A stretch of 64,000 nucleotides of DNA, from positions 124,001 to 188,000 of the forward strand of contig NZ_CP152412.1 of assembly GCF_038957035.1 (NCBI RefSeq). The letters run 5' to 3'. Positions 44,363 through 54,035 of the stretch are shown here, one piece after another. The translations under genes were made by a program, and so were the position numbers. This stretch comes from Bradyrhizobium sp. B097 (GTDB lineage Bacteria; Pseudomonadota; Alphaproteobacteria; Rhizobiales; Xanthobacteraceae). A model generated the notes under the pieces. It was not told the DNA's origin and did no database searches. It saw only the letters and a list, made by a program, of their open reading frames with translations. Position 1 is the first letter of the stretch, and every line of letters starts with the position of its first letter.

Positions 44363-44476
44363 GACACTCCTTTAGCGCGAGTGGCTCAGCCGGCGCCAGC
44401 GCAGTTGACCTTGGCGGTGCAATGGGAGACCGTGCGGCCCAAGATTGAGGCTCAAGAACGGGGCTTGGGTGGCGTG

Positions 44477-44803
44477 ATGAAACGGATCGTGGCGGCAACG
44501 CTGTTGGCGGTAGCAGTCGGGCTTTCGCTTCCGGCCGGAGAGGCGCGGGCACAGAGCGCGGCGGCCGAAGCGCGCATCGGTGAGCCGGCGCCGGTTGTGC
44601 GCGAGCGGGTCGTCGAGCACCGCCGGCTCAGGCGGGTGCCGATCTACCGGTCGCGGCCCGATCATTGGGAACCGGATGTCATCCCGCGCTACAATCCCGG
44701 TCCGAACGCCGTGCGCGATTGCACCGCGACCTATGTGCAGGAGCACCGGCCGAGCGGCACCGTGATCACGCCGCGCATGAACTGCTTCTGGCGGCCGGGC
44801 TAG
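44477..44803 (+). CDS. Small exported basic protein of unknown function
   Basis: 108 residues. Signal peptide MKRIVAATLLAVAVGLSLPAGEARAQ. The mature part is Arg/Pro-rich (RERVVEHRRLRRVPIYRSRP) and ends DCTATYVQEHRPSGTVITPRMNCFWRPG, with two cysteines that could pair. This C-terminal pattern recurs in small exported Bradyrhizobium proteins, but no function is known to me. A GTG one codon upstream is an alternative start. Confidence 0.75.
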   Translation: MKRIVAATLLAVAVGLSLPAGEARAQSAAAEARIGEPAPVVRERVVEHRRLRRVPIYRSRPDHWEPDVIPRYNPGPNAVRDCTATYVQEHRPSGTVITPRMNCFWRPG

Positions 44804-44826
44804 AGCGCATTCGCGCGAAGCGGAAT

Positions 44827-45048
44827 CTAGTGCAAATGTCGGCGCGCTGCGCCGATCAGTCCGGCCGCGACGACCGCTCCCACCGTTCCATAGACCGCGA
44901 GCGCCATCAGCACTTGCGTGAGCTGGCTCGCCGTTCCCATGCCGCCGCCCGGTCCTTGCGAGGCGAGCGCGACATCAACTGAAATCATGGACCCAGCGAG
45001 CGTTGCCGCGCCGAGTGCCAGCCATTTGCGCGGGCCTTGTTGAGTCAT
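44827..45048 (-). CDS. Small membrane or secreted protein, 73 residues, unknown function
   Basis: A hydrophobic N-terminal segment (LALGAATLAGSMISVDVALA) could be a signal peptide cleaved before SQGPGGG. A second hydrophobic stretch (VLMALAVYGTVGAVVAAGLIGAA) is followed by RRHLH. A clear AGGAGAT ribosome-binding site precedes the ATG, which argues it is real despite its size. Possibly one- or two-pass membrane protein. Confidence 0.65.
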   Translation of the reverse strand: MTQQGPRKWLALGAATLAGSMISVDVALASQGPGGGMGTASQLTQVLMALAVYGTVGAVVAAGLIGAARRHLH

Positions 45049-45253
45049 CGGCGATCTCCTGCGCGAAGCTCCTTACAACATACGACCATTGTCTATGCCG
45101 GTTTTACGCACAGACACGAAAATTCCAGCGGCTGCGTTGGAACCTGCGTGCGCCAGCGGCATTCACCATCGTGGCGCAGTCATTCACATCCCATTCACGT
45201 CGCCTGCACTCTGCTTGCGATCTGCGTCGCGGCAACGGGGGTCGATTCGAATG

Positions 45254-45297
45254 CCAGAGCGTTTTCGAGCGAAGTTCTTCGCGTGAAGAAAACGTCA
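45254..45297. repeat. Shortened GTTTTCGAGCGAAGT-type repeat
   Basis: CCAGAGCGTTTTCGAGCGAAG is joined directly to TTCTTCGCGTGAAGAAAACG. The fuller copy at 48279-48325 has an extra ~10 bases between the two halves, so this copy looks like an internal deletion. It lies in the 45049-45357 gap, which otherwise shows only CATTCACATCCCATTCAC direct repeats near 45180 and no gene. Confidence 0.65.
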
Positions 45298-45357
45298 AGG
45301 CAAGAAGCTCGAGTCGTCGTTGCAAGACGTGACATCAAGGGATCAAGGAGAAAACGT

Positions 45358-45600
45358 ATGAAGGTGATGAAGGTTCTGGGGCTTGCGGCCGTCGGTGCCG
45401 TGCTGGTTTTGGCGGCACCGGCCGAGCGCGCGAACGCGATGTCGCTTGCGACTCCGGGCGCCGCCGCAACGGTTCAGGACAACGCGAACCAGACGACCAC
45501 GCAGGTCCGCTATGGTCATGGTCATGGCTGGCATCGTGGCTGGGGTCGTGGACATCACCGTGGCTGGGGCTGGGGCCATCGCCGCCACTGGCGCCGCTGA
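45358..45600 (+). CDS. Small exported His/Gly/Trp/Arg-rich protein
   Basis: 80 residues. AAGGAG lies 7 bases before the ATG at 45358. The signal peptide (VLGLAAVGAVLVLAAPAERANA) is followed by a short linker with VQDNANQTTTQVR. The C-terminal 28 residues are almost entirely Gly, His, Trp and Arg (YGHGHGWHRGWGRGHHRG and onward). Such tails bind transition metals, nucleic acid or polyanions in other systems; that is inference. A strong hairpin follows at 45629. Confidence 0.78.
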   Translation: MKVMKVLGLAAVGAVLVLAAPAERANAMSLATPGAAATVQDNANQTTTQVRYGHGHGWHRGWGRGHHRGWGWGHRRHWRR

Positions 45601-45628
45601 TCGCGCGGCGTATCAGCGCAGTTGAGAC

Positions 45629-45653
45629 ACAGGCCCGTGAGCAGCGGGCCTGT
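45629..45653 (+). terminator. Hairpin terminator after the His/Gly-rich gene
   Basis: ACAGGCCCG (45629-45637), 7-base loop, CGGGCCTGT (45645-45653), then TTGCCGTTC. It lies 28 bases after the stop. The U-tract is weak, so efficiency is uncertain. Confidence 0.65.
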
Positions 45654-45727
45654 TGCCGTTCTCAGCCATCAAACCGGCAGATTCGCGCGCGCGAGATGAG
45701 ATCAATCGCAATCTGCAGGAGTTGATC

Positions 45728-46081
45728 ATGATGAGATGGATCTGTGTTGCCGCGGTCGCTTGTGCATTCGCGCTGACGGCGCCGGCATTGGCAACCGCCG
45801 CGGCATCAGCCAAGCCGCAGGCCGCGACACAGCAGCGGCAGGCGGGCAAGGCGACCGACTTCAGCGCGCAGCGCCATCATCGCCATTACCATCGTCACCA
45901 TTATCACCAAGGCTACTATTACCAAGGCTACCGGCCTTATTACCGGCCGTACTACCAGCCCTATTCCTATTACCGGCCGTACGGCTCCTATTATTACGGA
46001 CGGCCCTATTACTATCGACCGTACCCATATGCGGTGCCGGCGCCGTTCACCTTTGGCTTCGGGTTCGGCCCGTTCTGGTGA
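45728..46081 (+). CDS. Small exported Tyr/His/Pro-rich protein
   Basis: 117 residues. CAGGAG precedes the ATG at 45728; the next codon is also ATG. Signal peptide (RWICVAAVACAFALTAPALA), a short Ala/Gln-rich linker, then a HHRHYHRHHYHQ block. About 60 residues follow in which roughly half are Tyr, with GYRPYYRPYYQPY-type repeats, ending FTFGFGFGPFW. It resembles tyrosine-rich envelope or crust proteins and could cross-link or bind metal; no domain recognised. A terminator follows. Confidence 0.78.
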   Translation: MMRWICVAAVACAFALTAPALATAAASAKPQAATQQRQAGKATDFSAQRHHRHYHRHHYHQGYYYQGYRPYYRPYYQPYSYYRPYGSYYYGRPYYYRPYPYAVPAPFTFGFGFGPFW

Positions 46082-46160
46082 TGCAGCCGGCCGCGCTGCG
46101 ATCGTCGCCGACATTCCCGCTCGGCCATACGGGGTCTATTGGTAAGGTCTGAAACGACAG

Positions 46161-46187
46161 CGGGCGCCAAGCGGCGCCCGTTTCTTC
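46161..46187 (+). terminator. Intrinsic terminator after the Tyr-rich gene
   Basis: CGGGCGCC (46161-46168), loop AAGC, GGCGCCCG (46173-46180), followed by TTTCTTC. Confidence 0.78.
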
Positions 46188-46211
46188 AGGTCACTCTCGC
46201 TGGAGAGCGCG

Positions 46212-46421
46212 CTAGTCCCAGTTCTTCAGCTTCCAGGACTTTATCTTCCACGGCGTCAGGTTTTCCATCCGCCATTGCGTCCAGCGCTCCGGCGGCCAGT
46301 GGCTGAGGCGCGAGGTTTCCTTCACCTCGGGAAGCGGATCGATGATGCGTGGTGCGGCGCGGCGGCGCTTCTGCCGCGTCGCCTCACTGATCATGTCGAC
46401 GAATTCGTTCTTGTCGGCCAC
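46212..46421 (-). CDS. Small hypothetical protein, 69 residues
   Basis: Charged and soluble: MADKNEFVDMISEATRQKRR at the start and a Trp-rich C-terminus (HWPPERWTQWRMENLTPWKI and onward) with five Trp in the last 30 residues. It lies 107 bases downstream of leuC on the same strand and may be co-transcribed with it. No domain recognised. Supported by codon bias and a composition unlike chance frames. Confidence 0.62.
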   Translation of the reverse strand: MADKNEFVDMISEATRQKRRRAAPRIIDPLPEVKETSRLSHWPPERWTQWRMENLTPWKIKSWKLKNWD

Positions 46422-46528
46422 GTCCGGCTCCCCACGAAGCTTGTGTTCGCAAGGAGCCAGTGTGCGTGCGCCCCGTTAACGAGCCGTTTCCGAAACGGCT
46501 CGAGCTTGAGGCGAAAACCGCGCTTACC

Positions 46529-47935
<1,407 letters not shown>

Positions 47936-48227
47936 GAGCTTCAGCTCCAGAAGAAATTCAGTGGTGAATGGCGTTAAGCGCGTCTCGGCGCGCGAGCAGG
48001 CGACAGCGTCCAGGCAGCGTTACGCTGCGCGCGTAAGCTCAGACGTTGCCGACGTCGCAAAGCGTCCGAAGAAGCGGCCGGGCAACCGCGAGCGATCGTC
48101 GATCACGACGCGCTGGCAGGTCTGACTTGCTTGATCCGGAACCATTCTAAATTTCTAACACAGGGCTTGCGCCCGCGACAATCGATCGATGCTCGGGCCT
48201 GTCCATCAGATAGGTATGCCGCAACAA
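47936..48227. other. leuC upstream region
   Basis: About 290 bases between leuC and the rplS terminator. On the minus strand TAGAAT (a -10-like hexamer, about 48152-48147) has no good -35. A 41-codon open frame begins at the ATG immediately after it (MVPDQASQTCQRVVIDDRSR...) and ends before leuC; it contains only two Leu, so it is not a standard leucine attenuator. Short GC-rich inverted repeats (GATCG-type) are present. Regulation cannot be decided from this. Confidence 0.4.
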
Positions 48228-48255
48228 AAAAGCGCGGGGCAGGCCCCGCGCTTTT
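48228..48255 (-). terminator. Intrinsic terminator of the trmD-rplS transcript
   Basis: AAAAGCGCGGGGC (48228-48240) / GCCCCGCGCTTTT (48243-48255), a 13-base arm pair with a minimal loop, followed on the minus strand by TTTTTTGTTGC-like sequence. It lies 82 bases after the rplS stop. Confidence 0.9.
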
Positions 48256-48278
48256 GGTCACATCCGGTTGTCGTTTGA

Positions 48279-48325
48279 CGCGTTTTCTTGACGCGAACTG
48301 GTCCCCACTTCGCTCGAAAACGCTA
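48279..48325. repeat. GTTTTCGAGCGAAGT-type repeat, fuller copy
   Basis: CGCGTTTTCTTGACGCGAAC...CACTTCGCTCGAAAACGCT: ends GCGTTTTC/GAAAACGC complementary, with an inner ACGCGAA/TTCGCTC pair. Same family, opposite orientation, as the shortened copy at 45254-45297. It sits between the rplS stop and its terminator. Confidence 0.7.
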
Positions 48326-48337
48326 TGAAGGGGAACG

Positions 48338-48718
48338 TTACTCGCCGACGGCGGTCTGGCGGTCCTGCTTCTCGACGATGCGGGCCGACTTGCCGCGCAG
48401 GCTGCGCAGGTAATAGAGCTTGGCGCGACGAACCTTGCCGCGACGCACGACCTTGATCGAGTCGATCATCGGCGACATCACCGGGAAAACGCGCTCGACG
48501 CCCTCGCCGTACGAAATCTTGCGCACGGTGAAGCTCTCGTTGAGGCCGTGGCCGGAACGGCCGATGCAGACGCCTTCATAGGCCTGCACGCGGGTGCGTT
48601 CGCCTTCGACCACCTTCACGTTGACGATGACGGTATCGCCGGGGCCGAATTCCGGAATGGTCTTGGCGGCGGCGAGCTTGTCGAACTGCTCTTTTTCGAG
48701 CTGCTGAATCAGGTTCAT
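48338..48718 (-). CDS. rplS: 50S ribosomal protein L19
   Basis: 126 residues. Family landmarks: [11 protein letters not shown] start, [71 protein letters not shown]. The ATG at 48718 (GGAGAT upstream) gives the conserved N-terminus; a longer frame adds 15 unlikely residues. Downstream of trmD on the same strand, ending the block that normally reads rpsP-rimM-trmD-rplS. Confidence 0.97.
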   Translation of the reverse strand: MNLIQQLEKEQFDKLAAAKTIPEFGPGDTVIVNVKVVEGERTRVQAYEGVCIGRSGHGLNESFTVRKISYGEGVERVFPVMSPMIDSIKVVRRGKVRRAKLYYLRSLRGKSARIVEKQDRQTAVGE

Positions 48719-48826
48719 CGAAATCTCCATCGGCGGCGCGCCCAGCCTGTGCGGGCTGCGCAAACGTCCATCTATCCTGCGCGTGTGCGGATTAGGCCGT
48801 GCCTATAAGGCAAAGCGCAGGGTTTG

Positions 48827-49588
48827 TCACCCGTCTGTCGTGTTTTTTGTCCCTCGCCGGGCCGCTTTTTGGCTGGCCTTCCGGGCCCAGAGATCGGGCC
48901 GCCGGGCCGCCGTCAGGGCCTCGGACTGGGCCAGCCGCCAGGCCGCGACCTTGGCGTGATCGCCGGAAATGAGGATTTCCGGGATCTGGCGGCCCTCGAA
49001 CTCCTGCGGACGGGTGTATTGGGGGTATTCCAGTAGTCCTTCGGAAAAACTCTCCTCGGTTCCCGAGGCCAGCTTCCCCATCACCCCCGGCAACAGGCGG
49101 ACGCAGCCGTCGATCAGGGCCATCGCCGCGATTTCACCGCCGGACAGCACGTAATCGCCGATCGAGACCTCCTCGAGCCCCCGAGCCTCGATGACCCGCT
49201 GGTCGATGCCCTCGAAACGGCCGCAGACGATCAGGGGGCCAGGTCCGGCCGCCAGCTCGGCGACGTGGCTCTGGGTCAATGGCCGACCCCGCGGGCTCAT
49301 CAGGAGGCGCGGGCGGTCCTGCGCAATATCAGCGGCGTCGATCGCTGCCGCCAGCACGTCGGCCCGCAGCACCATGCCCGGGCCGCCACCGGCCGGCGTG
49401 TCGTCGACGCTGCGGTGCCTGTCGGTCGCCGACGCCCTGATGTCGCGCGCCTCCAGCGCCCAGAGACCACTGGCCAGTGCCTTGCCGGCCAGGCTCACGC
49501 CGAGCGGTCCCGGAAACATCTCCGGGAACAGGGTCAGCACGGTGGCGCGCCATGGGATCGCTTGGGATGGGGTCTCTTGCGATGTCAT
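48827..49588 (-). CDS. trmD: tRNA (guanine(37)-N(1))-methyltransferase
   Basis: 253 residues. SPOUT-class methyltransferase that makes m1G37 in tRNAs with G36G37, guarding against +1 frameshifting. The knot motifs are [27 protein letters not shown] and [30 protein letters not shown]. The catalytic Asp region [20 protein letters not shown] is intact. Its start is only 9 bases from the stop of an unrelated dehydrogenase gene instead of following rimM, so its transcription must depend on the inserted cassette or a promoter within it. Confidence 0.97.
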   Translation of the reverse strand: MTSQETPSQAIPWRATVLTLFPEMFPGPLGVSLAGKALASGLWALEARDIRASATDRHRSVDDTPAGGGPGMVLRADVLAAAIDAADIAQDRPRLLMSPRGRPLTQSHVAELAAGPGPLIVCGRFEGIDQRVIEARGLEEVSIGDYVLSGGEIAAMALIDGCVRLLPGVMGKLASGTEESFSEGLLEYPQYTRPQEFEGRQIPEILISGDHAKVAAWRLAQSEALTAARRPDLWARKASQKAARRGTKNTTDG

Positions 49589-49597
49589 GGCCTCTGG

Positions 49598-50680
49598 TTA
49601 CGGCACCACGGCCGTGAGGTCGAGGCTCTGCATCATCGCGGCCGCGTCCACCGCGCGGCGGAAGTCGGCGAGATTGAAGGTCGCGACGTTGATCTTGCGC
49701 AGGTCAAGCAGGCCTTCGGCGGCGAGGCCGGCCAGCTGGCCCGGCGCCGTGCGATCGTACATGAACTGCCCGACCACCTCCCAGTCGTTGGCCAGCATCT
49801 CGCGGAACGCGAGTTCGAGCGGCACCTCGGCGCTGCCCATCAGCACCATCCGGCCGCCACGCCGGAGCGCGCGCAGAGCGGACAGCGTGGTCGAGGTGCT
49901 CTTGGCGGCGCCGAGCAGGTCGAGCGCGACATCGGCGCTGCCGCCGGCGGCGCGGCGGATGATCTGAAGGTCGGCGGCGGCATCGCCGGTCACCACAGCG
50001 GGAATGACGCGCGGGCCGAATGCATCGCGCAACTGCTCGAGCGCGGCCTGCTTGCGTCCGACCGCAACGACGCGGCCCGCGCCCATCGCGACCGCGAGCA
50101 TCACGCCGCCCGAGCCGAAATAGCCGGTCGCGCCGTTCACGATGATGGTCTGTCCGCCGCGCAGGCCGGTGCGCTGCAATCCGCCGAACGGCACGATCAG
50201 TTTTGCCAGCCCGATCAGCTCGGTCGCCGGTCTGTCGTCGAGATTGGCAAGCGGCGTGACGCAGGCGGCAGGCCAGTGCGCGATCTCGGCAAACACGCCG
50301 TCGCGCCAGCGCGCCTGCAACGCGAACGCCTCCGGCGTCGTCACCGTGGCGGTGAGGCCGATCAGGATCTGCGGCGGATCGCGATCCGGCACGTCGCCGC
50401 GCAGATGCGGGCTGAGGAACACGCGGTCGCCGCTCCGCACATGCGTGACGTTCTCGCCGGTGGCGACGACGCGCGCGATCGCGTTGGTGCCGGGCACGAA
50501 CGGCATCGGCGGCAGGCTGTAGGGCAGCGCGCCGGATAGAAGCTTGTTGGTATATGACAGCACCATGCCGGCCTCGACCCGGACCACGACGCCATCGGGC
50601 GCGGGCCCGGGCGTTGCGACATCCTCGAAGCGAAGATCATTGTGGGCGTGTAGCCGCCAGGCCTTGTGCGTGCTTGTCAT
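49598..50680 (-). CDS. Zinc-binding-type alcohol dehydrogenase / quinone oxidoreductase family protein
   Basis: 360 residues, MDR superfamily. N-terminal GroES-like domain with PFVPGTNAIARVVATGENVTHVRSGDRV, then a Rossmann domain with TIIVNGATGYFGSGGVMLAVAMGAGRVVAVGR. The catalytic Cys-His zinc ligands of true alcohol dehydrogenases are not evident, pointing to a quinone-reductase-like enzyme. The ATG at 50680 gives the normal start. First of three genes lying between rimM and trmD; the MFS exporter is 93 bases upstream on the same strand. Confidence 0.86.
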   Translation of the reverse strand: MTSTHKAWRLHAHNDLRFEDVATPGPAPDGVVVRVEAGMVLSYTNKLLSGALPYSLPPMPFVPGTNAIARVVATGENVTHVRSGDRVFLSPHLRGDVPDRDPPQILIGLTATVTTPEAFALQARWRDGVFAEIAHWPAACVTPLANLDDRPATELIGLAKLIVPFGGLQRTGLRGGQTIIVNGATGYFGSGGVMLAVAMGAGRVVAVGRKQAALEQLRDAFGPRVIPAVVTGDAAADLQIIRRAAGGSADVALDLLGAAKSTSTTLSALRALRRGGRMVLMGSAEVPLELAFREMLANDWEVVGQFMYDRTAPGQLAGLAAEGLLDLRKINVATFNLADFRRAVDAAAMMQSLDLTAVVP

Positions 50681-50773
50681 GGTTTTTGCTTTCAGTTGGT
50701 CGTCCCCATCGACACAACGGACTATGTATTGCGAAGCAAGGGCGGCGCCAGACCGGCGATGCAAAGTTACGCG

Positions 50774-51985
50774 TCAGGCGCCGGCGCGGTGTCCGCCGGC
50801 TCCGTCGGCAAGATGCCGCGCGAGCGCCACTGCAAGCGGGCAGATCGCCAGCGCCGTGAGCGCGGTCGCTGCCGTGGCGAGCGTCGGGCCGAGCGCATCA
50901 CCGAGCAGGCCATAGAGCACCGGCGCGATCGCGCCCGATCCGATCGTCCCCGTATAGAACAGCGCGAAGGCGCGCTCGGTCTGATGTGGCGGCGTGAGCT
51001 CGGGCACCGTGCCATAGAGCACTGAGGAGGTGCCGTTGAGCATCACGCCGAGCAGCGGCAGCAGTACGATGGTGGGCGCCAGCGGCAATATCAGCACCGC
51101 AACGATCAACGCCGCCGTGCCGCCTTCGGTGATCAGCACGGTGCGCAGCATGCCGACGCGCTCGCCGAGCCAGCCGCAGGTGAATTTCCCGGCGGCGCCG
51201 CCGATGAAGACCAGCGCCAGCGCGAGGCCGTTGGTCGGCAGCGAGGCGCCCTTGTCGCGCAACAGGAACGGCAGGAAGGTGAGAAAACCCATCCTGACCG
51301 CGGTGTCGAGGATTCCGATCGCGAGCAGCCAATGAAAGCCGCCGCCGGCGCCGTCGCGGCGCGACGCTGCGGCCATCTTGTGCTCGGCGCCCCTGCCGAC
51401 CGATGGCATCCAGAGCGCGATGCAGATCGCGACGAGCAGACCTGCAAGCGCGAGCACGAGCAGCGCGTGCCGCCACGACATGATCACGAGCAGGATCGAT
51501 GTCAGCGCCGGGATCGCCGCCTTGCCGAGATCGCCACTGAAATTGTAGATGCCGAGCGGGCCGCGCGCCGCCGCGCCGTAGGCGCGCGACACCGCTGATG
51601 ATGCGATCGGATGCTGCGTGCTCGAACCCGCGCCGGAGAGCGCCAGCGCCAGGCCAAGTCCGATGACGCCGCCGGAGAGTCCCGCGAACACATAACCGAG
51701 CGCCGATAGCGCCGTGCCAGCGATCAGGATGATCTTGCCGTCGATCCGCTCTGCGGTGCGTCCCACCGGAATCTGCAACCCGGCCATCGCGCCGGCATAG
51801 AGCCCGCGCAGCAGCGCCAGCAGCCCGTAGCTCAGCGCGAACTCCGACTGCCAGACCGGCAGCAGCACGTAGATCAGGTCGGTGTAGCCGTCATGGAGGG
51901 CGTGGTTGAGCCCGGTCACGGACAGTGTACGCGCAGCCCGGGCGTGGTCGGGGCTAGACGTGCCGGCTTCCACGGATACGCTCAT
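50774..51985 (-). CDS. MFS exporter, fosmidomycin-resistance (Fsr)-like
   Basis: About 403 residues, 12 helices. The start LNHALHDGYTDLIYVLLPVWQSEFALSYGLLALLRGLYAGAMAGLQIPVG matches Fsr-type MFS exporters, as do GSSTQHPIASSAVSRAYG and KFTCGWLGERVG. Substrate unknown. Several starts are possible (51985, 51994 or a TTG at 52003). Divergent from a LysR regulator across 171 bases with a palindrome, so probably regulated by it. Confidence 0.87.
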   Translation of the reverse strand: MSVSVEAGTSSPDHARAARTLSVTGLNHALHDGYTDLIYVLLPVWQSEFALSYGLLALLRGLYAGAMAGLQIPVGRTAERIDGKIILIAGTALSALGYVFAGLSGGVIGLGLALALSGAGSSTQHPIASSAVSRAYGAAARGPLGIYNFSGDLGKAAIPALTSILLVIMSWRHALLVLALAGLLVAICIALWMPSVGRGAEHKMAAASRRDGAGGGFHWLLAIGILDTAVRMGFLTFLPFLLRDKGASLPTNGLALALVFIGGAAGKFTCGWLGERVGMLRTVLITEGGTAALIVAVLILPLAPTIVLLPLLGVMLNGTSSVLYGTVPELTPPHQTERAFALFYTGTIGSGAIAPVLYGLLGDALGPTLATAATALTALAICPLAVALARHLADGAGGHRAGA

Positions 51986-52115
51986 CGTCGCCATCCAGAG
52001 CAAGAAAATCTAACGATGGAGCGACAGCGCATCGGAGGGGGCTTTCGAAAAGAAGAGATATGTAAGTGGCTTGCTGCGCAATATGCGCTCGAATGGCCAC
52101 TGTCACAAATCAGTA

Positions 52116-52128
52116 ATAATCGGATTAT
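52116..52128. promoter_or_regulatory. Candidate LysR operator in the divergent region
   Basis: ATAATC-G-GATTAT, a perfect 6-base inverted repeat in the 52004-52156 gap, 29 bases before the LysR start. LysR-type regulators bind interrupted dyads of this size. A second small dyad GCGCA-ATA-TGCGC lies at 52076-52088. Binding is inference. Confidence 0.5.
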
Positions 52129-52156
52129 GCGTTAGAAAATCTGGTATTGAGCAGTT

Positions 52157-53068
52157 ATGTTCATCCCACGCCGCAGCCTGCCGCCGCTCAATGCGGTCCG
52201 TGCCTTCGAGGCCGCCGCCCGGCTCGGCAGCTTCAAGGAAGCCGCTGCCGAGCTCAGCGTGACCCATGGTGCGGTCAGCCAGCAGATTCGGCTGCTCGAG
52301 GAGTGGCTGGGTGCGCCGGCGCTGTTCCGGCGATCAGTGCGGCGCGTGGTGCTGACGCCGGCGGGCGCGGCGCTATTGGCCGAGTTTGCTCCGGCGCTCG
52401 ACCGGATCTCGGCCGCCGTGCAGCAGCATCGCGAGCGGCGCGGCGATGTCGCAGTGGCGGTGTTGCGGGTCAACGCGCTCGCGACCTTCAGCCTGCGCTG
52501 GCTGCTGCCGCGGATGAGCCGGTTTCGCGCCGAGCATCCCGACATCGAAGTGCGCTTGAGCACATCGAACGAGCCGGTGGATGCACTGCCGGAATCATTC
52601 GACGTCGTGATCCGCGGCGGTCCGGATACATTTCACGGCTTTTCGTCGCGCTTCCTGGTGTCGGAGCGGAGATTGCCGGTGTGCAGTCCCTTGCTGCTTG
52701 AACGACTGCCGCTGCACGAGATCGCGGATCTCTCCAGGCACACGCTGCTGCATGTCACGTCGATGCCGCGGCTATGGCGCGACTGGCTGACTGAAGCCGG
52801 GCACTCCGCGCTGGAGCCGGCGGCCGCGCTGACCTTCGATCATTTCTATCTGACGATCCAGGCCGCGCTCGATGGTCTCGGTGTTGCGATGGGCCCGACC
52901 GCGCTGATCTCGGACGATCTCGCGGCCGGGCGCCTGGTGACGCCGTTTCCCACCATCAGCCTGCCGGCGCGGAGCTACTTCGCGTATTTTCCGGCAGGCC
53001 GCAGCAACGATCCGCACAGCGCGGTGTTCTGCGACTGGCTCGAGCAGCAGGGCCGGATGACGGGTTGA
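52157..53068 (+). CDS. LysR-family transcriptional regulator, GcvA-like
   Basis: 303 residues. The opening RRSLPPLNAVRAFEAAARLGSFKEAAAELSVTHGAVSQQIRLLEEWLG is the GcvA-type winged helix. The effector domain has LRWLLPRMSRFRAEHPDIEVRL and LDGLGVAMGPTALISDDLAAGRLVTPF. Divergent from the Fsr-like exporter and dehydrogenase, its likely targets. It converges on rimM, with only 10 bases between the stops. The inducer is unknown. Confidence 0.92.
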   Translation: MFIPRRSLPPLNAVRAFEAAARLGSFKEAAAELSVTHGAVSQQIRLLEEWLGAPALFRRSVRRVVLTPAGAALLAEFAPALDRISAAVQQHRERRGDVAVAVLRVNALATFSLRWLLPRMSRFRAEHPDIEVRLSTSNEPVDALPESFDVVIRGGPDTFHGFSSRFLVSERRLPVCSPLLLERLPLHEIADLSRHTLLHVTSMPRLWRDWLTEAGHSALEPAAALTFDHFYLTIQAALDGLGVAMGPTALISDDLAAGRLVTPFPTISLPARSYFAYFPAGRSNDPHSAVFCDWLEQQGRMTG

Positions 53069-53078
53069 TATTTTCGGT

Positions 53079-53600
53079 TCAGACTGCCGACGGATCGTCG
53101 CCGTCGACTTCCTGCGGCAGCTCGATAACCACGCGGCCGCCGGCGAGATCGACAGTCGGCACCACGGCATTGGTGAAGGGCAGCAGCATCGTCGCGCCCT
53201 GCGGCGGGGCGATCTCGATGATGTCACCGGCGCCGAAATTATGGATCGCGATCACCTTGCCGAGCGTATGCTCTGATGTCGTCACGGCGGCGAGGCCGAT
53301 CAGGTCGGTGTGGTAATATTCGCCGTCGTCGGTTTCCGGCAGCCGGTCGCGCGGAACATAGAGCTCGAGCCCGTTGAGCCGTTCGGCGTCATCGCGGCTG
53401 GCGACACCCTTCAGCGTCACCACCAGATGGTCCTTGGCCTCGCGCGCATGCGTGACCTCGAACTGGCGCGTGCCGTCCTTGGTCATCAGCGGGCCGTAGT
53501 CCTTCACGGCCAGCGGATCTTCGGTGAAGGTCCACAGCCGGACGGCGCCGCGCACGCCATGCGCAGCGCCGATACGGGCGACACAGACCGGTGCAGTCAC
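53079..53600 (-). CDS. rimM: 16S rRNA processing protein RimM
   Basis: 173 residues. Assembly factor for the 30S head that binds S19. N-terminal RimM domain with [27 protein letters not shown]-barrel C-terminal domain with [36 protein letters not shown] and [24 protein letters not shown]. It follows rpsP by 17 bases. Downstream, where trmD would be expected, is the convergent LysR gene. Confidence 0.96.
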   Translation of the reverse strand: MTAPVCVARIGAAHGVRGAVRLWTFTEDPLAVKDYGPLMTKDGTRQFEVTHAREAKDHLVVTLKGVASRDDAERLNGLELYVPRDRLPETDDGEYYHTDLIGLAAVTTSEHTLGKVIAIHNFGAGDIIEIAPPQGATMLLPFTNAVVPTVDLAGGRVVIELPQEVDGDDPSAV

Positions 53601-53617
53601 CGTGGCCGCCGTTCAGC

Positions 53618-53950
53618 TTAAGCCTTGGCGGCGGCTTCGGCCTGCGCCTTGCGCTCCTTGCGCGGCACGGCCTTTTCCGGGTTGTTGCGCGCGGCGCGCT
53701 TCACGACGCCGGCGGCGTCGAGGAAACGGGTCACGCGATCCGACGGCTGCGCGCCCTTGGCGAGCCAGGCCTTCACCTTGTCCATGTCGAGCTTCAGGCG
53801 GGCCTCGTTGTCCTTCGGCAGCAGCGGGTTGAAGTGGCCGAGACGCTCGATGAAGCGGCCATCGCGCGGGAAGCGCGAGTCGGCGACGACGACGTGATAG
53901 ACCGGACGCTTCTTGGTGCCTGCGCGAGCGAGGCGGATAACAACGGACAT
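53618..53950 (-). CDS. rpsP: 30S ribosomal protein S16
   Basis: 110 residues: [43 protein letters not shown] at the start, [15 protein letters not shown], then a lysine/alanine-rich tail ([14 protein letters not shown]) usual in alphaproteobacteria. Between ffh and rimM on the same strand. Confidence 0.97.
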   Translation of the reverse strand: MSVVIRLARAGTKKRPVYHVVVADSRFPRDGRFIERLGHFNPLLPKDNEARLKLDMDKVKAWLAKGAQPSDRVTRFLDAAGVVKRAARNNPEKAVPRKERKAQAEAAAKA

Positions 53951-54035
53951 TTAGTTCTCCTTCAAAGGTCAATGTGTTCGATTGATTGGCATTCCGCGTC
54001 GCGCCGGCTGCATGTGAGCCGTCGCGACGAATTCC

